This document shows positions 29,554 through 37,376 of a stretch of 64,000 nucleotides of DNA, one piece after another. The notes below the pieces were generated by a model. That model had not been told where the DNA came from. It did not search any database and worked only from the letters and a program-made list of their open reading frames with translations. Numbering within the stretch: position 1 is the first letter of the stretch; each line of letters starts with the position of its first letter. The stretch spans positions 24,075 through 88,074 of the forward strand of contig JADLFU010000012.1 of the NCBI GenBank assembly GCA_020849655.1. The letters run 5' to 3'. The translations under genes and the position numbers were made by a program. Source of the DNA: Polyangiaceae bacterium (GTDB lineage Bacteria > Myxococcota_A > Polyangia > Polyangiales > Polyangiaceae).

Positions 29554-29924
29554 GCGCTCGCGCGGAGCGTCACCGTGTACGCGCGCTCGAGCGCCTCGTC
29601 GAAGACCTCACCCTCGAGCTCGACCCACGCGTGGCCGGTGTCAGGCTCGTCGGTGACCACCGCGAGCACGAACTCCGCGCGGTGACCGTGGCGCGCGAGC
29701 AGCGCGAAGCGCGTGAGCGCGCGGTACAGGCACGTGTCCGGGACGACGCGGGCGGTCGTGACCCACCCTTCGGTCGACGCGAGCGCGCGCCGCACCGACA
29801 CGAGCGGCGCCCGCCACGTCGGCCGGGAGAGGCGCCCGAGCAGCGCGTCGAGGGGCGAAGCTCGGAGCGCGAACGGCAGCGAGAGACGCAACGCGATCGC
29901 CTCCGCGACGAGCCTGGCGCTCAC
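29481..29924 (-). CDS. Transglutaminase-like protease, lasso peptide B2 (McjB C-terminal) family
   Basis: A 147-residue protein with the lasso B2 signature: Cys65 in DTCLYRALTRFALLARHG, and His98 in TGHAWVELEGEVFDE with an acidic residue nearby, forming a papain/transglutaminase-like catalytic site. B2 proteins cut the leader from a RiPP precursor with the help of a PqqD-like B1. Its ATG (29924) overlaps the stop of the HPr-kinase-like gene (ATGA), so it is coupled to it. The last ~30 residues are low complexity and lie within the convergent overlap with the lipoprotein gene, suggesting an extended 3' end rather than domain sequence. Confidence 0.85.
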   Translation of the reverse strand: MSARLVAEAIALRLSLPFALRASPLDALLGRLSRPTWRAPLVSVRRALASTEGWVTTARVVPDTCLYRALTRFALLARHGHRAEFVLAVVTDEPDTGHAWVELEGEVFDEALERAYTVTLRASAQGSSATRSSKGPAAAPTVSTTTK

Positions 29925-30838
29925 GACGCCGCCCTCGAGACCGCCGCGTGGACGACGCCCGGATCCCGGAGCGCGTCAGGCCCGAGCTCGAGCGACCACG
30001 CCGGCACAGCGTCGGCGAGGCGCGCGAGCAGCGCGAGGTTCTCCGTCGCGAGGGGCACCTCTGCCACCGCGACGAGCGCGCTCGCCTCGATGAGCCCGCC
30101 GAGCGCGTCAGCGGGGGCGAGCGGCAAGAGGCGCGTCGGCTCGCTCGCGAGGCGCGGGAAGACCAGCGCCGCCGGCCTTGGCGACGACGCGACGAAGCGC
30201 TCCGGCCACCGCGCGCGGACGTCGCCGCGGCGCTTGCCACCGAGCACCGGGCCGGCGAGCGGCACGTCGCGGAGCGAGGGGAGCGCGGCGACCGTCGCCG
30301 CCGCCAGGTGCGCCTCGCGCGGGTAGGCGAGCACGCGGTCCGGGCCGCGCAGGAGCACGCGATCGTCCGAGAGGAACCGCGCGCCACGCTCGACGCACGA
30401 GAACAGCGCCGTCGTCTTGCCCACGCCCGCGTCTCCGACGAGGAGCGCCGCGCGCTCACCGAGCATCAGCCCCGCCGCGTGCAGCTCCACCCACCCGCGC
30501 AGGCGGAGCGCGAGCAGGAGCGCCGCGTGCATCAGCCCACCCAGGAACGGCTGTGGCGCGCACGGCGCCGCGACGCTGACCTGGCCTCCCTCCGCCGACA
30601 CGTCGCCGCGCGCGTCGCCGTCGAAGAGCGAGTAGCCGTCCGGCTCGGCGTACACCTGCACGGCACCAAGAAAGTACAGCGGTCGCCCAGCGGGCCGCGT
30701 CGGCGTCGCGCGCCGGACCCGCACGACCACCTCGGGCGCGCGGACGACAGCGGGGAACGCCGAGAAGAACGGCGTGAGCGGATCGTCGTCGAGCTCGGTG
30801 TCGTGGGACACCGCGAGCCCGTGCACGTCCGCGATCAC
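29921..30838 (-). CDS. HPr-kinase-like ATPase of the RiPP cluster
   Basis: A 305-residue protein of the HprK-related family. The Walker A GDAGVGKT is at residues 135-142, preceded by HAAGL (the usual start of the kinase core), and the SDDR motif is at 157-160. The N-terminal ~100 residues are a separate beta-rich part. Known lasso-cluster homologues phosphorylate a serine of the precursor; other HprK-related proteins occur beside PqqD-like genes with unassigned function. The ATG at 30838 overlaps the stop of the radical SAM gene (ATGA), so the order radical SAM, kinase, B2 is a coupled unit. Confidence 0.83.
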   Translation of the reverse strand: MIADVHGLAVSHDTELDDDPLTPFFSAFPAVVRAPEVVVRVRRATPTRPAGRPLYFLGAVQVYAEPDGYSLFDGDARGDVSAEGGQVSVAAPCAPQPFLGGLMHAALLLALRLRGWVELHAAGLMLGERAALLVGDAGVGKTTALFSCVERGARFLSDDRVLLRGPDRVLAYPREAHLAAATVAALPSLRDVPLAGPVLGGKRRGDVRARWPERFVASSPRPAALVFPRLASEPTRLLPLAPADALGGLIEASALVAVAEVPLATENLALLARLADAVPAWSLELGPDALRDPGVVHAAVSRAAS

Positions 30839-31890
30839 GACACGATCGGCAGGCGGTTGCGCTTCTCCCAGGCGCCCCGCCAGCGCTGTCGCGCCGCGGG
30901 AGGGCCGCCGACGCCGTCGTCGATCCAGTGCGGTTTACCGAAGTGCTTCATGCACCAGTTGCAGGCGAAATGATCCCAGTCGCCGATCTCGCCGCGCTCG
31001 ATGGCGTCGAGCTTCGCCTCCTGGGCGTCGTGGACGAGCCTCACGAAGCGCCGGTGCGCCTCGGTCAGCGACATCACGTTGAGGTCGCCCGCGATGTCCC
31101 GGTCGGAGCCGTCGCCGGGGATGCCCGAGTGCTGGCAGCAGAGGTTCACGCGCCCCTGGAGATCGACGTGCAGCTGCTGGCTCGCGAACGGCTGGCACAC
31201 ATGAAACGGCTGCTCGGTGTACCACCCCTCGGGCACCCCGACCGGCAGCGTCAACGCGTCGCGCAGCCGCTCGATGCGCGCGAGCACCCTGCGGAACGCG
31301 GCCGGTGACAGGTAGTGATCCCGGTCGTGGTGGGTGCCGGTCGGTTGCGTCAGCGTGAACGAGAGCCGGTTGGCGCCGAGCTGGCTCGCGAGGAGCCCCA
31401 TCGCCTCGACCTCGTGCTCGTTCTTCGCGTGGACGGCCATCTGCAGCACGAACTTGACCCCTGACGCCATGCACACCGACGCCGCGCGGAGCACCTCCTC
31501 GTAGCTGCCCTTCTCGCGGATGGCGTCGTGGACGCCGGCGGTCGCGCCGTCGAGGCTGAACGACACGGAGGTGAGGCCCGCGAGCCGCTCCGGGCGCGCG
31601 CCGAGAAGCTCGAGGACCGCGGGGAACCCGTGGCCGTTCGACACCATGTGCCAGCTGAAACCCTGGTCGACCGCGGCGTCGACGACCGCGCCGAACTCGG
31701 GGTGCAGCGTGGGCTCCCCGCCGCTGAACGCGGTGTGGTCGGAGCCGTACTTCTCGCGCGCCTCGCCGAGCACCCGGCGGATCAAGGCGACGGGGAGATC
31801 CTTCGGGCGCAGCTCGGGATCGCGCAGGCAGTGGTGACAGTCGAGGTTGCACCGATCGGTGATGTGGAAAGTGATCCATCCCACTGCCAT
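30835..31890 (-). CDS. Radical SAM/SPASM-like maturase
   Basis: A 351-residue radical SAM enzyme. The CxxxCxxC cluster site is Cys14, Cys18 and Cys21 (RCNLDCHHC). The AFSGGEPTLHPEF segment supplies the GGEP SAM contact. In the C-terminal part, further cysteines (HVCQPF, LQGRVNLCCQH, ACNWCMKH) have the look of a SPASM/twitch domain holding auxiliary Fe-S clusters, as in RiPP-modifying enzymes. The substrate is probably the 51-aa peptide encoded 38 bp upstream. A purine-rich GAGAGAGG precedes ATG 31890 as a Shine-Dalgarno. Its chemistry (thioether, C-C crosslink, epimerisation) cannot be told from sequence. Confidence 0.9.
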   Translation of the reverse strand: MAVGWITFHITDRCNLDCHHCLRDPELRPKDLPVALIRRVLGEAREKYGSDHTAFSGGEPTLHPEFGAVVDAAVDQGFSWHMVSNGHGFPAVLELLGARPERLAGLTSVSFSLDGATAGVHDAIREKGSYEEVLRAASVCMASGVKFVLQMAVHAKNEHEVEAMGLLASQLGANRLSFTLTQPTGTHHDRDHYLSPAAFRRVLARIERLRDALTLPVGVPEGWYTEQPFHVCQPFASQQLHVDLQGRVNLCCQHSGIPGDGSDRDIAGDLNVMSLTEAHRRFVRLVHDAQEAKLDAIERGEIGDWDHFACNWCMKHFGKPHWIDDGVGGPPAARQRWRGAWEKRNRLPIVS

Positions 31891-31928
31891 CGGCGCGCCT
31901 CTCTCTCAAGAAACCGGCGGCGTCGCCG

Positions 31929-32084
31929 TCAGTTCATCACGTTGATGACGCCGACGCTGACCATGTTGACGGCCATGCCCGACAGCAACGTGACCCGCGC
32001 GACCGAGCGCTTCTTCTCGATCTTCGGCGGCTGGTAGGGCTTCTTCGGGGCGCGGGGCGCGCTCTTGTCGTCGGGCTTGTCCAT
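31929..32084 (-). CDS. RiPP precursor-like peptide (51 aa)
   Basis: A short gene, ATG 32084 to TGA 31929. The N-terminal half is charged and ends in KKPYQPPKI (residues ~14-22), matching the YxxPx(L/I) leader motif that lasso B1 proteins recognise. A basic stretch KKRSVARVT follows, then the hydrophobic tail LLSGMAVNMVSVGVINVMN, a likely core. The tail has no Asp, Glu, Cys, Trp or Tyr, so neither a lasso ring nor a thioether to Cys is possible; Asn, Ser and Met are the reactive candidates. Only 2 nt separate it from the upstream secreted-protein stop, and the radical SAM gene follows. The precursor role is inferred from size, motif and context. Confidence 0.72.
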   Translation of the reverse strand: MDKPDDKSAPRAPKKPYQPPKIEKKRSVARVTLLSGMAVNMVSVGVINVMN

Positions 32085-32086
32085 GG

Positions 32087-33439
32087 TCAGTTCGGGGTCA
32101 GGGTGTAGCGGACGGGGTAGTTCGCAGCCCCGCCGGTCGCGGGGAGGAAGACGGTGTTCGGGGTCACCGCCGCCTGACCCACGCGGGTCACGCCGAGCGG
32201 ATTGGTGCCCTGGACGCCGACGACGGCGTCGATGCCGCGGGTGTCGCTGGTGATGCCGCCGGCCGTGGGCTCCTCGTAGTAGTACTCGAGGACGTCCGTC
32301 CCCTCGTACACGATCGCGGTCATGCTCACCTTCGTCGTGCCGCTCAGGTTGATGTCGACGTCGTGCCAGCGCAGCACCAGCTGCCGGTTGGGCGCGGTGC
32401 CGAGCGTCTTCATGCACACCTTGGAGTCGCCCGCGTAGGCGAGGTTCAGGTCGGCCCAGAAGACCATGCCCACCGCGCTGCCGAAGCCGAACTGGCTGGA
32501 GGGCACGTTGTTGCTGTTGTCAGACGCGCCGGTCGCCCCGATGCCGAACACCCCGTTGTCGGAGACCCAGCCCTTGTCCACGTACGCGGCGGGCGTCGCG
32601 TGGCTGGGGTTCAGCTGGTAGATCGTGAACGGAAAGGGGAGGCTGAACAGCGACGTCACGCTCTCGCCGCCGCCGTCGTCGAGCAGCACGGTGCCGCCGG
32701 CGCACGCGTCGGGGGGGGTCGCCACGGCCGGACCCGAGACCGTGTAGCCCGTGTAGCGCCCCGAGGAGTAGACCTCGACGGTGAAGTTGACGCTGTCGAC
32801 CGTCGGATCGAAGCCCCCGGAGTAGTTGATGTTCATCCGCTTGTTGGCGGACGCGCCCTCGAGCGTGCCGTACTTGTAGTAGACGGCGCCAGACAGCGGC
32901 GGATTGTACGTCGAGGGGGGCGTGTCCGTCCCGGAGAAAGTGACCGTGCCGTTCGTGGTCGTCACGTTGCTGATGACCACCCAGACGTCGTCGAAGCTCG
33001 CCGCGCCCGGGTCGACGTTCACCTGCCCGCAGGTCTGCACGCCGCCCGCGCCGCAGTCGGAGAACAGCGGGTGGGGCGTCCCGAGCGCGCCGCACGTGCC
33101 GCTCGTGCAGTCGGCGCAGTTGTTGGCGCCCGAGCAGTAGAACCCGCCCGTGCTGGAGAGCGTCGCGAACGTGAACTTGCTCCCGGTGTCGAGCTTGAAG
33201 GCCTGCTCGCCCGCGCCGGCCGCGCCGGGCATCGGGAGGCGCTCGAACGCGAGGCCCTTGCCCGCGCCGAACGTGCCGCGGTAGCGCGCGCCGAGCCGGC
33301 CTGGAGCCGCCGTCTGCGCCGCGGCGCCCGGGGTCGAGTCGGACGGCTGCGGCGCCGGCGCCTGGGGATCGCTGGACGCGCACGCCGCGGTGAGCGCGCA
33401 AGCGAGCAGGGCGACCGAGCCGAGAGCAAGCTTCTTCAT
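32087..33439 (-). CDS. Secreted lipoprotein-like protein heading the RiPP-type operon
   Basis: A 450-residue exported protein. The signal peptide ends in LTAAC (Cys20), followed by a Pro/Ala-rich linker. The rest is beta-rich and polar with a Cys cluster (YCSGANNCADCTSGTCG, near residues 101-117), then a C-terminal ~200 residues with repeated strands such as VGMVFWADLNLAYAG and QLVLRWHDVDINLSG. I do not recognise a family, although the last domain resembles surface proteins with nidogen-like sheets. A GGAGG Shine-Dalgarno (complement of 33443-33449) precedes ATG 33439. Its stop is 2 nt from the precursor ATG, so the peptide is probably co-expressed with it. Confidence 0.78.
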   Translation of the reverse strand: MKKLALGSVALLACALTAACASSDPQAPAPQPSDSTPGAAAQTAAPGRLGARYRGTFGAGKGLAFERLPMPGAAGAGEQAFKLDTGSKFTFATLSSTGGFYCSGANNCADCTSGTCGALGTPHPLFSDCGAGGVQTCGQVNVDPGAASFDDVWVVISNVTTTNGTVTFSGTDTPPSTYNPPLSGAVYYKYGTLEGASANKRMNINYSGGFDPTVDSVNFTVEVYSSGRYTGYTVSGPAVATPPDACAGGTVLLDDGGGESVTSLFSLPFPFTIYQLNPSHATPAAYVDKGWVSDNGVFGIGATGASDNSNNVPSSQFGFGSAVGMVFWADLNLAYAGDSKVCMKTLGTAPNRQLVLRWHDVDINLSGTTKVSMTAIVYEGTDVLEYYYEEPTAGGITSDTRGIDAVVGVQGTNPLGVTRVGQAAVTPNTVFLPATGGAANYPVRYTLTPN

Positions 33440-33682
33440 GGGTTCCTCCAGTGTTGCGAGCGCGCCGCGTGGCGTTCAAAACCGGCGCGACGACGTGGCC
33501 GCGCCCCAAGACCGAGGCATGAACGTACCTGGCCTCCGGGGTGCGGTCAACGGGCGTTCAGGCACCCGCCGCGTGTGTGCCAGCGCGTGCCACGTCGGGG
33601 GCCGGCGCCCGCCGCGCGGGTGGGCCCGCTGCCCGGCACGTGAGGATTGCTCGGCCGGCACGCCTCGTGCTGTCGTGGGCGC

Positions 33683-34336
33683 ATGACCCCGAAGAGCCTC
33701 TTGCAGCGCCTCCTCGTCGCCAGCGCCGCCGTCGGCGCGGTCGCGTGCGGCGCGCGGACCGGAGACCAGCTGGACGATCCCCGCGACCTCCTGCGCGCCG
33801 GCGCCGGCGTGGGCGGGCGCGCCGGATCAGCGCAGGGCGGGTCGGCGCAGGCCGGGAGCGCCGGCGCGGCGCAGGCTGGGTCGGCGCAGGCCGGGAGCGC
33901 GGGCAAGGCGCAGGCAGGCAGCGCGGGCGCCGCGGGCAAGCCCATCTCGGTCGGCTGCTTCGAGGGCGCGAGCTGCGTGGCCGGCTCGTGGTGCAGCCCG
34001 GACAAGGAGACGTGGAGCGTGTGCGAGTGCGGCGAGAGCGGCTTCGAGTGCGACCAGCCTTACCCTTGGGGGAAATCGACCAAGGTGTGCTTCGAGCCCG
34101 CCAGCCAGGACTCCGACTGCCCCCCGTTCACCTCGCCCTCGCTGCAGCAGCAGCTCCCGTGGACGTTCTCGTGCACGGGCGTCGAGTCGGGGCCTACCCT
34201 GGAGCTCATCGGCGGCAGCGCCGAGCACCCTGCGTGCTGCTACGGCGTGCAGAACTTCGGCTGCGGCGGCCGCCCGTTGATCGTCGAGCAGCGCGGCAGG
34301 ACGGCGGGGATCGTCGCCCGCCGCGACTGGGCCTGA
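33683..34336 (+). CDS. Cys-rich lipoprotein with Ala/Gly/Ser repeat linker
   Basis: A 217-residue predicted lipoprotein from ATG 33683. The signal peptide ends VAC (Cys23), then ~55 residues of AQAGSAG-type repeats. The C-terminal ~130 residues have about 11 cysteines (CFEGASC, WCSPDKETWSVCECGE, CCYGVQNFGCGG), suggesting a disulfide-stabilised extracellular domain. It belongs to the same architectural style as the proteins at 11343, 21050 and 28486. Function is unknown. It is divergent from the RiPP-type operon; the 243 bp between them hold both starts and no other gene I can see. Confidence 0.75.
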   Translation: MTPKSLLQRLLVASAAVGAVACGARTGDQLDDPRDLLRAGAGVGGRAGSAQGGSAQAGSAGAAQAGSAQAGSAGKAQAGSAGAAGKPISVGCFEGASCVAGSWCSPDKETWSVCECGESGFECDQPYPWGKSTKVCFEPASQDSDCPPFTSPSLQQQLPWTFSCTGVESGPTLELIGGSAEHPACCYGVQNFGCGGRPLIVEQRGRTAGIVARRDWA

Positions 34337-34362
34337 CGCCGGCGCGCGGGTAACCTCCGGCG

Positions 34363-35610
34363 ATGGACCTGCTGGAGCTCGCGCGCGACGTCGTGGAGGG
34401 GAAGGCTGCGCTGCCGCAGACCGGGCTCATGCTCGGCGTGGACCCGGGGCTGAGGGAGCTGTTGCCCGGCGTCGCGTTCGTCCCGAGCTTCTGCAACGTG
34501 ATGCCGCTCGCCGCGGAGGGCGCGCTCGCGCTCGTCGACACGGGCGCGGAGCTCGTCGCCGCGATGAACCACGCCGCCGTGCGCGCGTGGACCCAGGCGC
34601 CGCTCTGCCTCGCCGTCTACACGCACGGGCACGTCGATCACTGCATGGGGATGGCGCCATGGGACCAGGAGGCGGACGCCGCGGGGCGGGCGCGGCCGAG
34701 GGTGCTCGCGCAGCGCGGGGTGCTGGCCAGGTTCGAGCGGTACCGCGCGACGGCCGGGTACAACGGCGCGATCAACCGCCGGCAGTTCTCGCTCGACGCG
34801 CTCGAGTGGCCGACGAGCTACCGCGCGCCCGACGAGGTGTTCGACGAGGAGACGCGCGTCGAACTCGGCGACCGCGCGCTCCGGCTGCGGCACGCGCGCG
34901 GAGAGACGGACGACCACGCGTGGGTGGTGCTCGAGCGTCCGCGCGTGCTCTACCCGGGAGACCTCTTCATCTGGTGCTCGCCGAACGCCGGCAACCCCCA
35001 GAAGGTGCAGCGCTACCCGCGCGAGTGGGCGCTCGCGCTGCGGGAGATGATCGCCGAGCAGCCGGCGCTGATGCTGCCGAGCCACGGCCTGCCGCTCGCA
35101 GGCGCGGAGGAGATCGCGCGGGTGCTGTCGACGACGGCGGAGGCGCTGGAATTCCTGCACGACTCGGCGCTCGCGCGGATGAACGCAGGCGAGCCCCTCG
35201 ACGCCATCCTGCACGGCGTCCGGCTCCCCCGAGCGCTCGCGGAGCTGCCGTGGATGCAGCCCATCTACGACGAGCCCGAGTTCATCCTGCGCAACGTCTG
35301 GCGGCAGTACGGCGGCTGGTGGACGGGTGATCCGGCCGCGCTCCACCCCGCGCCCGAGCGCGCGCTCGCCCTCGAGGTCGCCGAGCTCGCGGGAGGCGCC
35401 CAGGCGCTGGCCTCGCGAGCCCGCGCGCTCGTGGACGCGGGCGACGACGTGTCGCTCCGCAAGGCCGTGCAGCTCGTCCGCTGGGCCCGGCTGGCGGCGC
35501 CGGACGACGCCGGGATCAGGGAGGCGCACGGCGCCGTGTTCGCGGCGCGCGTGGCATGCGCGACCTCGCTGATGGCGAAGGGGATCTACGGCGCCGCCGC
35601 GCGCGCGTGA
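34363..35610 (+). CDS. MBL-fold hydrolase, alkyl sulfatase-like
   Basis: A 415-residue metallo-beta-lactamase-fold enzyme. The metal motif THGHVDHC (near residues 87-94) is the HxHxDH form, with later ligands in GETDDHAW and in YPGDLFIW (Asp). The stretch YGGWWTGDPAAL is like the linker to the dimerisation domain of BDS1/SdsA1-type alkyl sulfatases, and the C-terminal helices fit that domain. Such enzymes release sulfate from alkyl sulfates. The true substrate is unknown. There is no signal peptide, unlike SdsA1, so it is probably cytoplasmic. ATG 34363 lies 26 bp after the upstream lipoprotein. Confidence 0.8.
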   Translation: MDLLELARDVVEGKAALPQTGLMLGVDPGLRELLPGVAFVPSFCNVMPLAAEGALALVDTGAELVAAMNHAAVRAWTQAPLCLAVYTHGHVDHCMGMAPWDQEADAAGRARPRVLAQRGVLARFERYRATAGYNGAINRRQFSLDALEWPTSYRAPDEVFDEETRVELGDRALRLRHARGETDDHAWVVLERPRVLYPGDLFIWCSPNAGNPQKVQRYPREWALALREMIAEQPALMLPSHGLPLAGAEEIARVLSTTAEALEFLHDSALARMNAGEPLDAILHGVRLPRALAELPWMQPIYDEPEFILRNVWRQYGGWWTGDPAALHPAPERALALEVAELAGGAQALASRARALVDAGDDVSLRKAVQLVRWARLAAPDDAGIREAHGAVFAARVACATSLMAKGIYGAAARA

Positions 35611-35709
35611 ACCGTCGATATTGGCCCGGGGCACACCTCGGCGGCTCTGACAATCATCATGCGCGTGGACGCGGGCGCCGATTGTGCTGGCCCCTGGGAC
35701 GCGACTCCG

Positions 35710-36756
35710 ATGACATGCCGCGCAGTGACGAACGCCTACATCGCCGGCACCGGGTTCTACGTCCCCCCGCGCGTCGTGACGAACGACGATCTGCGCGAGG
35801 TGTACGGCCTCGATACCACCCACGAGTGGATCGTCAAGCGCACCGGCATCGAGGCGCGGCGCTACTCCGACGAGGGGACGGCGACCTCCGACCTCGCGCT
35901 CGAGGCGTCCAAGGAGGCGCTCGCCGACGCAGGCATGACCGCGCACGACCTCGACCTCATCGTGTACGCGTCGCTGTCGCCTGACTACGGGTTTCCGGGG
36001 GGCGGGGTGTTCCTCCAGCAGAAGCTCGGCCTGTGCGACGGCGCCGACGCGAAGTTCATCCCGGCGCTCGACGTGCGCAACCAGTGCTCGGGGTTCATCT
36101 ACGGCCTCGGCACGGCGACCTCGATGATCGAGGCGGGGGTGTACCGCAACATCCTGCTCGTCGGCGCGGAGCTGCACTCGGCCGCGCTCGACTGGACGGC
36201 GCGCGGGCGCTCGATCGCGTCGCTGTTCGGCGACGGCGCGGGCGCCGTGGTGCTGCGCGCGACCGACGAGGACCGCGGCGTGCGCGGGTGGTGGCTCGGC
36301 GCGGACGGCAGGTTCGCGGAGGTGCTCGCGCAGAAGGTGTGGGACCTCAAGAAGCGGCCGTTCATCCCCGTCAACGAGCACGGCGTGGGGCAGGTCGAGC
36401 CGTTGATGATGTACGCGCAGATGGACGGGAAGCTCGTGTTCCGTCACGCGGTCGAACGGATGATCGGCGCGCTCTTCACCGCGTACTCGGCGAAGGGCCT
36501 CACGCACGACGACGTCGATTTCTTCCTGTTCCACCAGGCGAACCTGCGCATCAACCAGTACGTCGCCGAGCAGCTGGGCATCCCGGAGCACAAGCTCCTC
36601 TCGAACATCCAGAGCTACGGCAACACCACCGCGGCGACGATCCCCATCCTGCTCGCCGAGACGGCGCGCTCGGGCAAGCTGAAGCGCGGGATGAAGATCG
36701 CGCTCGTGGCGTTCGGCTCTGGCTTCACCTGGGGCTCCGCGATCATCGACTGGTGA
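35710..36756 (+). CDS. 3-oxoacyl-ACP synthase III-family ketosynthase
   Basis: A 348-residue KAS III (FabH-like) enzyme. The Cys-His-Asn triad is present in NQCSGF, FLFHQANLRI and SYGNTTAAT. The N-terminal GTGFYVPPRVVTNDDL and the C-terminal VAFGSGFTWGSAII are typical. FabH starts fatty-acid synthesis from acetyl-CoA and malonyl-ACP, but stand-alone members also act in secondary metabolism or olefin synthesis. No other fatty-acid or polyketide gene is nearby, so its pathway is open. An insertion around residues 195-235 (WDLKKRPFIPVNEHG) is longer than in E. coli FabH. The start could also be ATG 35659 or GTG 35725; 35710 gives the usual N-terminus. Confidence 0.88.
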   Translation: MTCRAVTNAYIAGTGFYVPPRVVTNDDLREVYGLDTTHEWIVKRTGIEARRYSDEGTATSDLALEASKEALADAGMTAHDLDLIVYASLSPDYGFPGGGVFLQQKLGLCDGADAKFIPALDVRNQCSGFIYGLGTATSMIEAGVYRNILLVGAELHSAALDWTARGRSIASLFGDGAGAVVLRATDEDRGVRGWWLGADGRFAEVLAQKVWDLKKRPFIPVNEHGVGQVEPLMMYAQMDGKLVFRHAVERMIGALFTAYSAKGLTHDDVDFFLFHQANLRINQYVAEQLGIPEHKLLSNIQSYGNTTAATIPILLAETARSGKLKRGMKIALVAFGSGFTWGSAIIDW

Positions 36757-36828
36757 GCGACGGGCGGAGGGCGCGCACCGCGGGCCGCGAGGCGCCACCT
36801 CGCGAGCCCGAGCGCCGCGCGTCGAGGG

Positions 36829-36933
36829 TCACTTGCCCTTCGAGGCCTGCTTCTCCTTCTTCTTCTGCTGCTTCTCCTTGGTCGAGAGCTTCGGCTTGTT
36901 CTTGCTGTTGGGCTTCTCCTGTCCCTTGGCCAT
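36829..36933 (-). CDS. 34-aa lysine-rich protein
   Basis: A very small gene: ATG 36933, TGA 36829, 34 residues, starting MAKGQEKPNSKNKPKLSTKE and then mostly Lys/Gln/Glu. A good GGAGG Shine-Dalgarno lies just upstream (within 36938-36946 on the complement). Short basic proteins of this kind occur widely in bacteria as uncharacterised stress-linked or nucleic-acid-associated proteins. It follows the msrB gene by 44 bp on the same strand, so it may be the last gene of the phytochelatin synthase-msrB operon. Function is unknown. Confidence 0.65.
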   Translation of the reverse strand: MAKGQEKPNSKNKPKLSTKEKQQKKKEKQASKGK

Positions 36934-36977
36934 CGGATCCTCCGGGGCCGCGCGAAGGGCGCGGCGCGCGCGAGAAG

Positions 36978-37376
36978 TTAGCGCGATCGAAACGTCAAGC
37001 TCACGGAATTGATGCAGTAGCGCTCGCCGCTCGGGGGCGGCCCGTCGTCGAACACGTGGCCGAGGTGCCCGTCGCACCGCGCGCACGTCACCTCGACCCG
37101 CCGCATGCCGTGCGAGTGGTCCGCCCGCCGCGCGACCCGGCCGGCCTCGATCGCGCCAGAGAACGCCGGCCAGCCGCAGTGCGAGTCGAACTTCGTCTCG
37201 GAAGAGAAGAGCGGCGCGCCGCAGCCCGCGCAGGCGTAGGTGCCGGGCGCGCGGTGGTCGTCGTACGCGCCGGTGAACGGCCGCTCGGTGCCGCGCTCGC
37301 GGAGCACATGGTACTGCGCGGGCGTGAGCTCGGCGCGCCACTCTGCGTCGGATTTGTTGATCTTGTCGTCACTCAT
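36978..37376 (-). CDS. msrB: Peptide methionine-R-sulfoxide reductase
   Basis: A 132-residue MsrB that reduces methionine-R-sulfoxide in proteins. The catalytic Cys121 is in the RYCINS motif. Zinc ligands are two CxxC pairs, Cys49/Cys52 and Cys98/Cys101. Cys67 in DSHCGWPAF is at the resolving-Cys position, and His87/His89 and [10 protein letters not shown] complete the site. There is no signal peptide, so it is cytoplasmic. Its ATG (37376) overlaps the end of the phytochelatin synthase gene by 8 bp, implying co-translation and a shared role in thiol or metal stress. Confidence 0.96.
   Translation of the reverse strand: MSDDKINKSDAEWRAELTPAQYHVLRERGTERPFTGAYDDHRAPGTYACAGCGAPLFSSETKFDSHCGWPAFSGAIEAGRVARRADHSHGMRRVEVTCARCDGHLGHVFDDGPPPSGERYCINSVSLTFRSR

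Noticed and set aside
28141..32084. Classical lasso peptide cluster
   Set aside because: There is no asparagine-synthetase-like cyclase, and the presumed core has no Asp or Glu for the ring; a radical SAM enzyme is present instead.
35710..36756. Part of a polyketide or fatty-acid gene cluster
   Set aside because: No ACP, ketoreductase, malonyltransferase or other synthase domain lies nearby; it stands alone.
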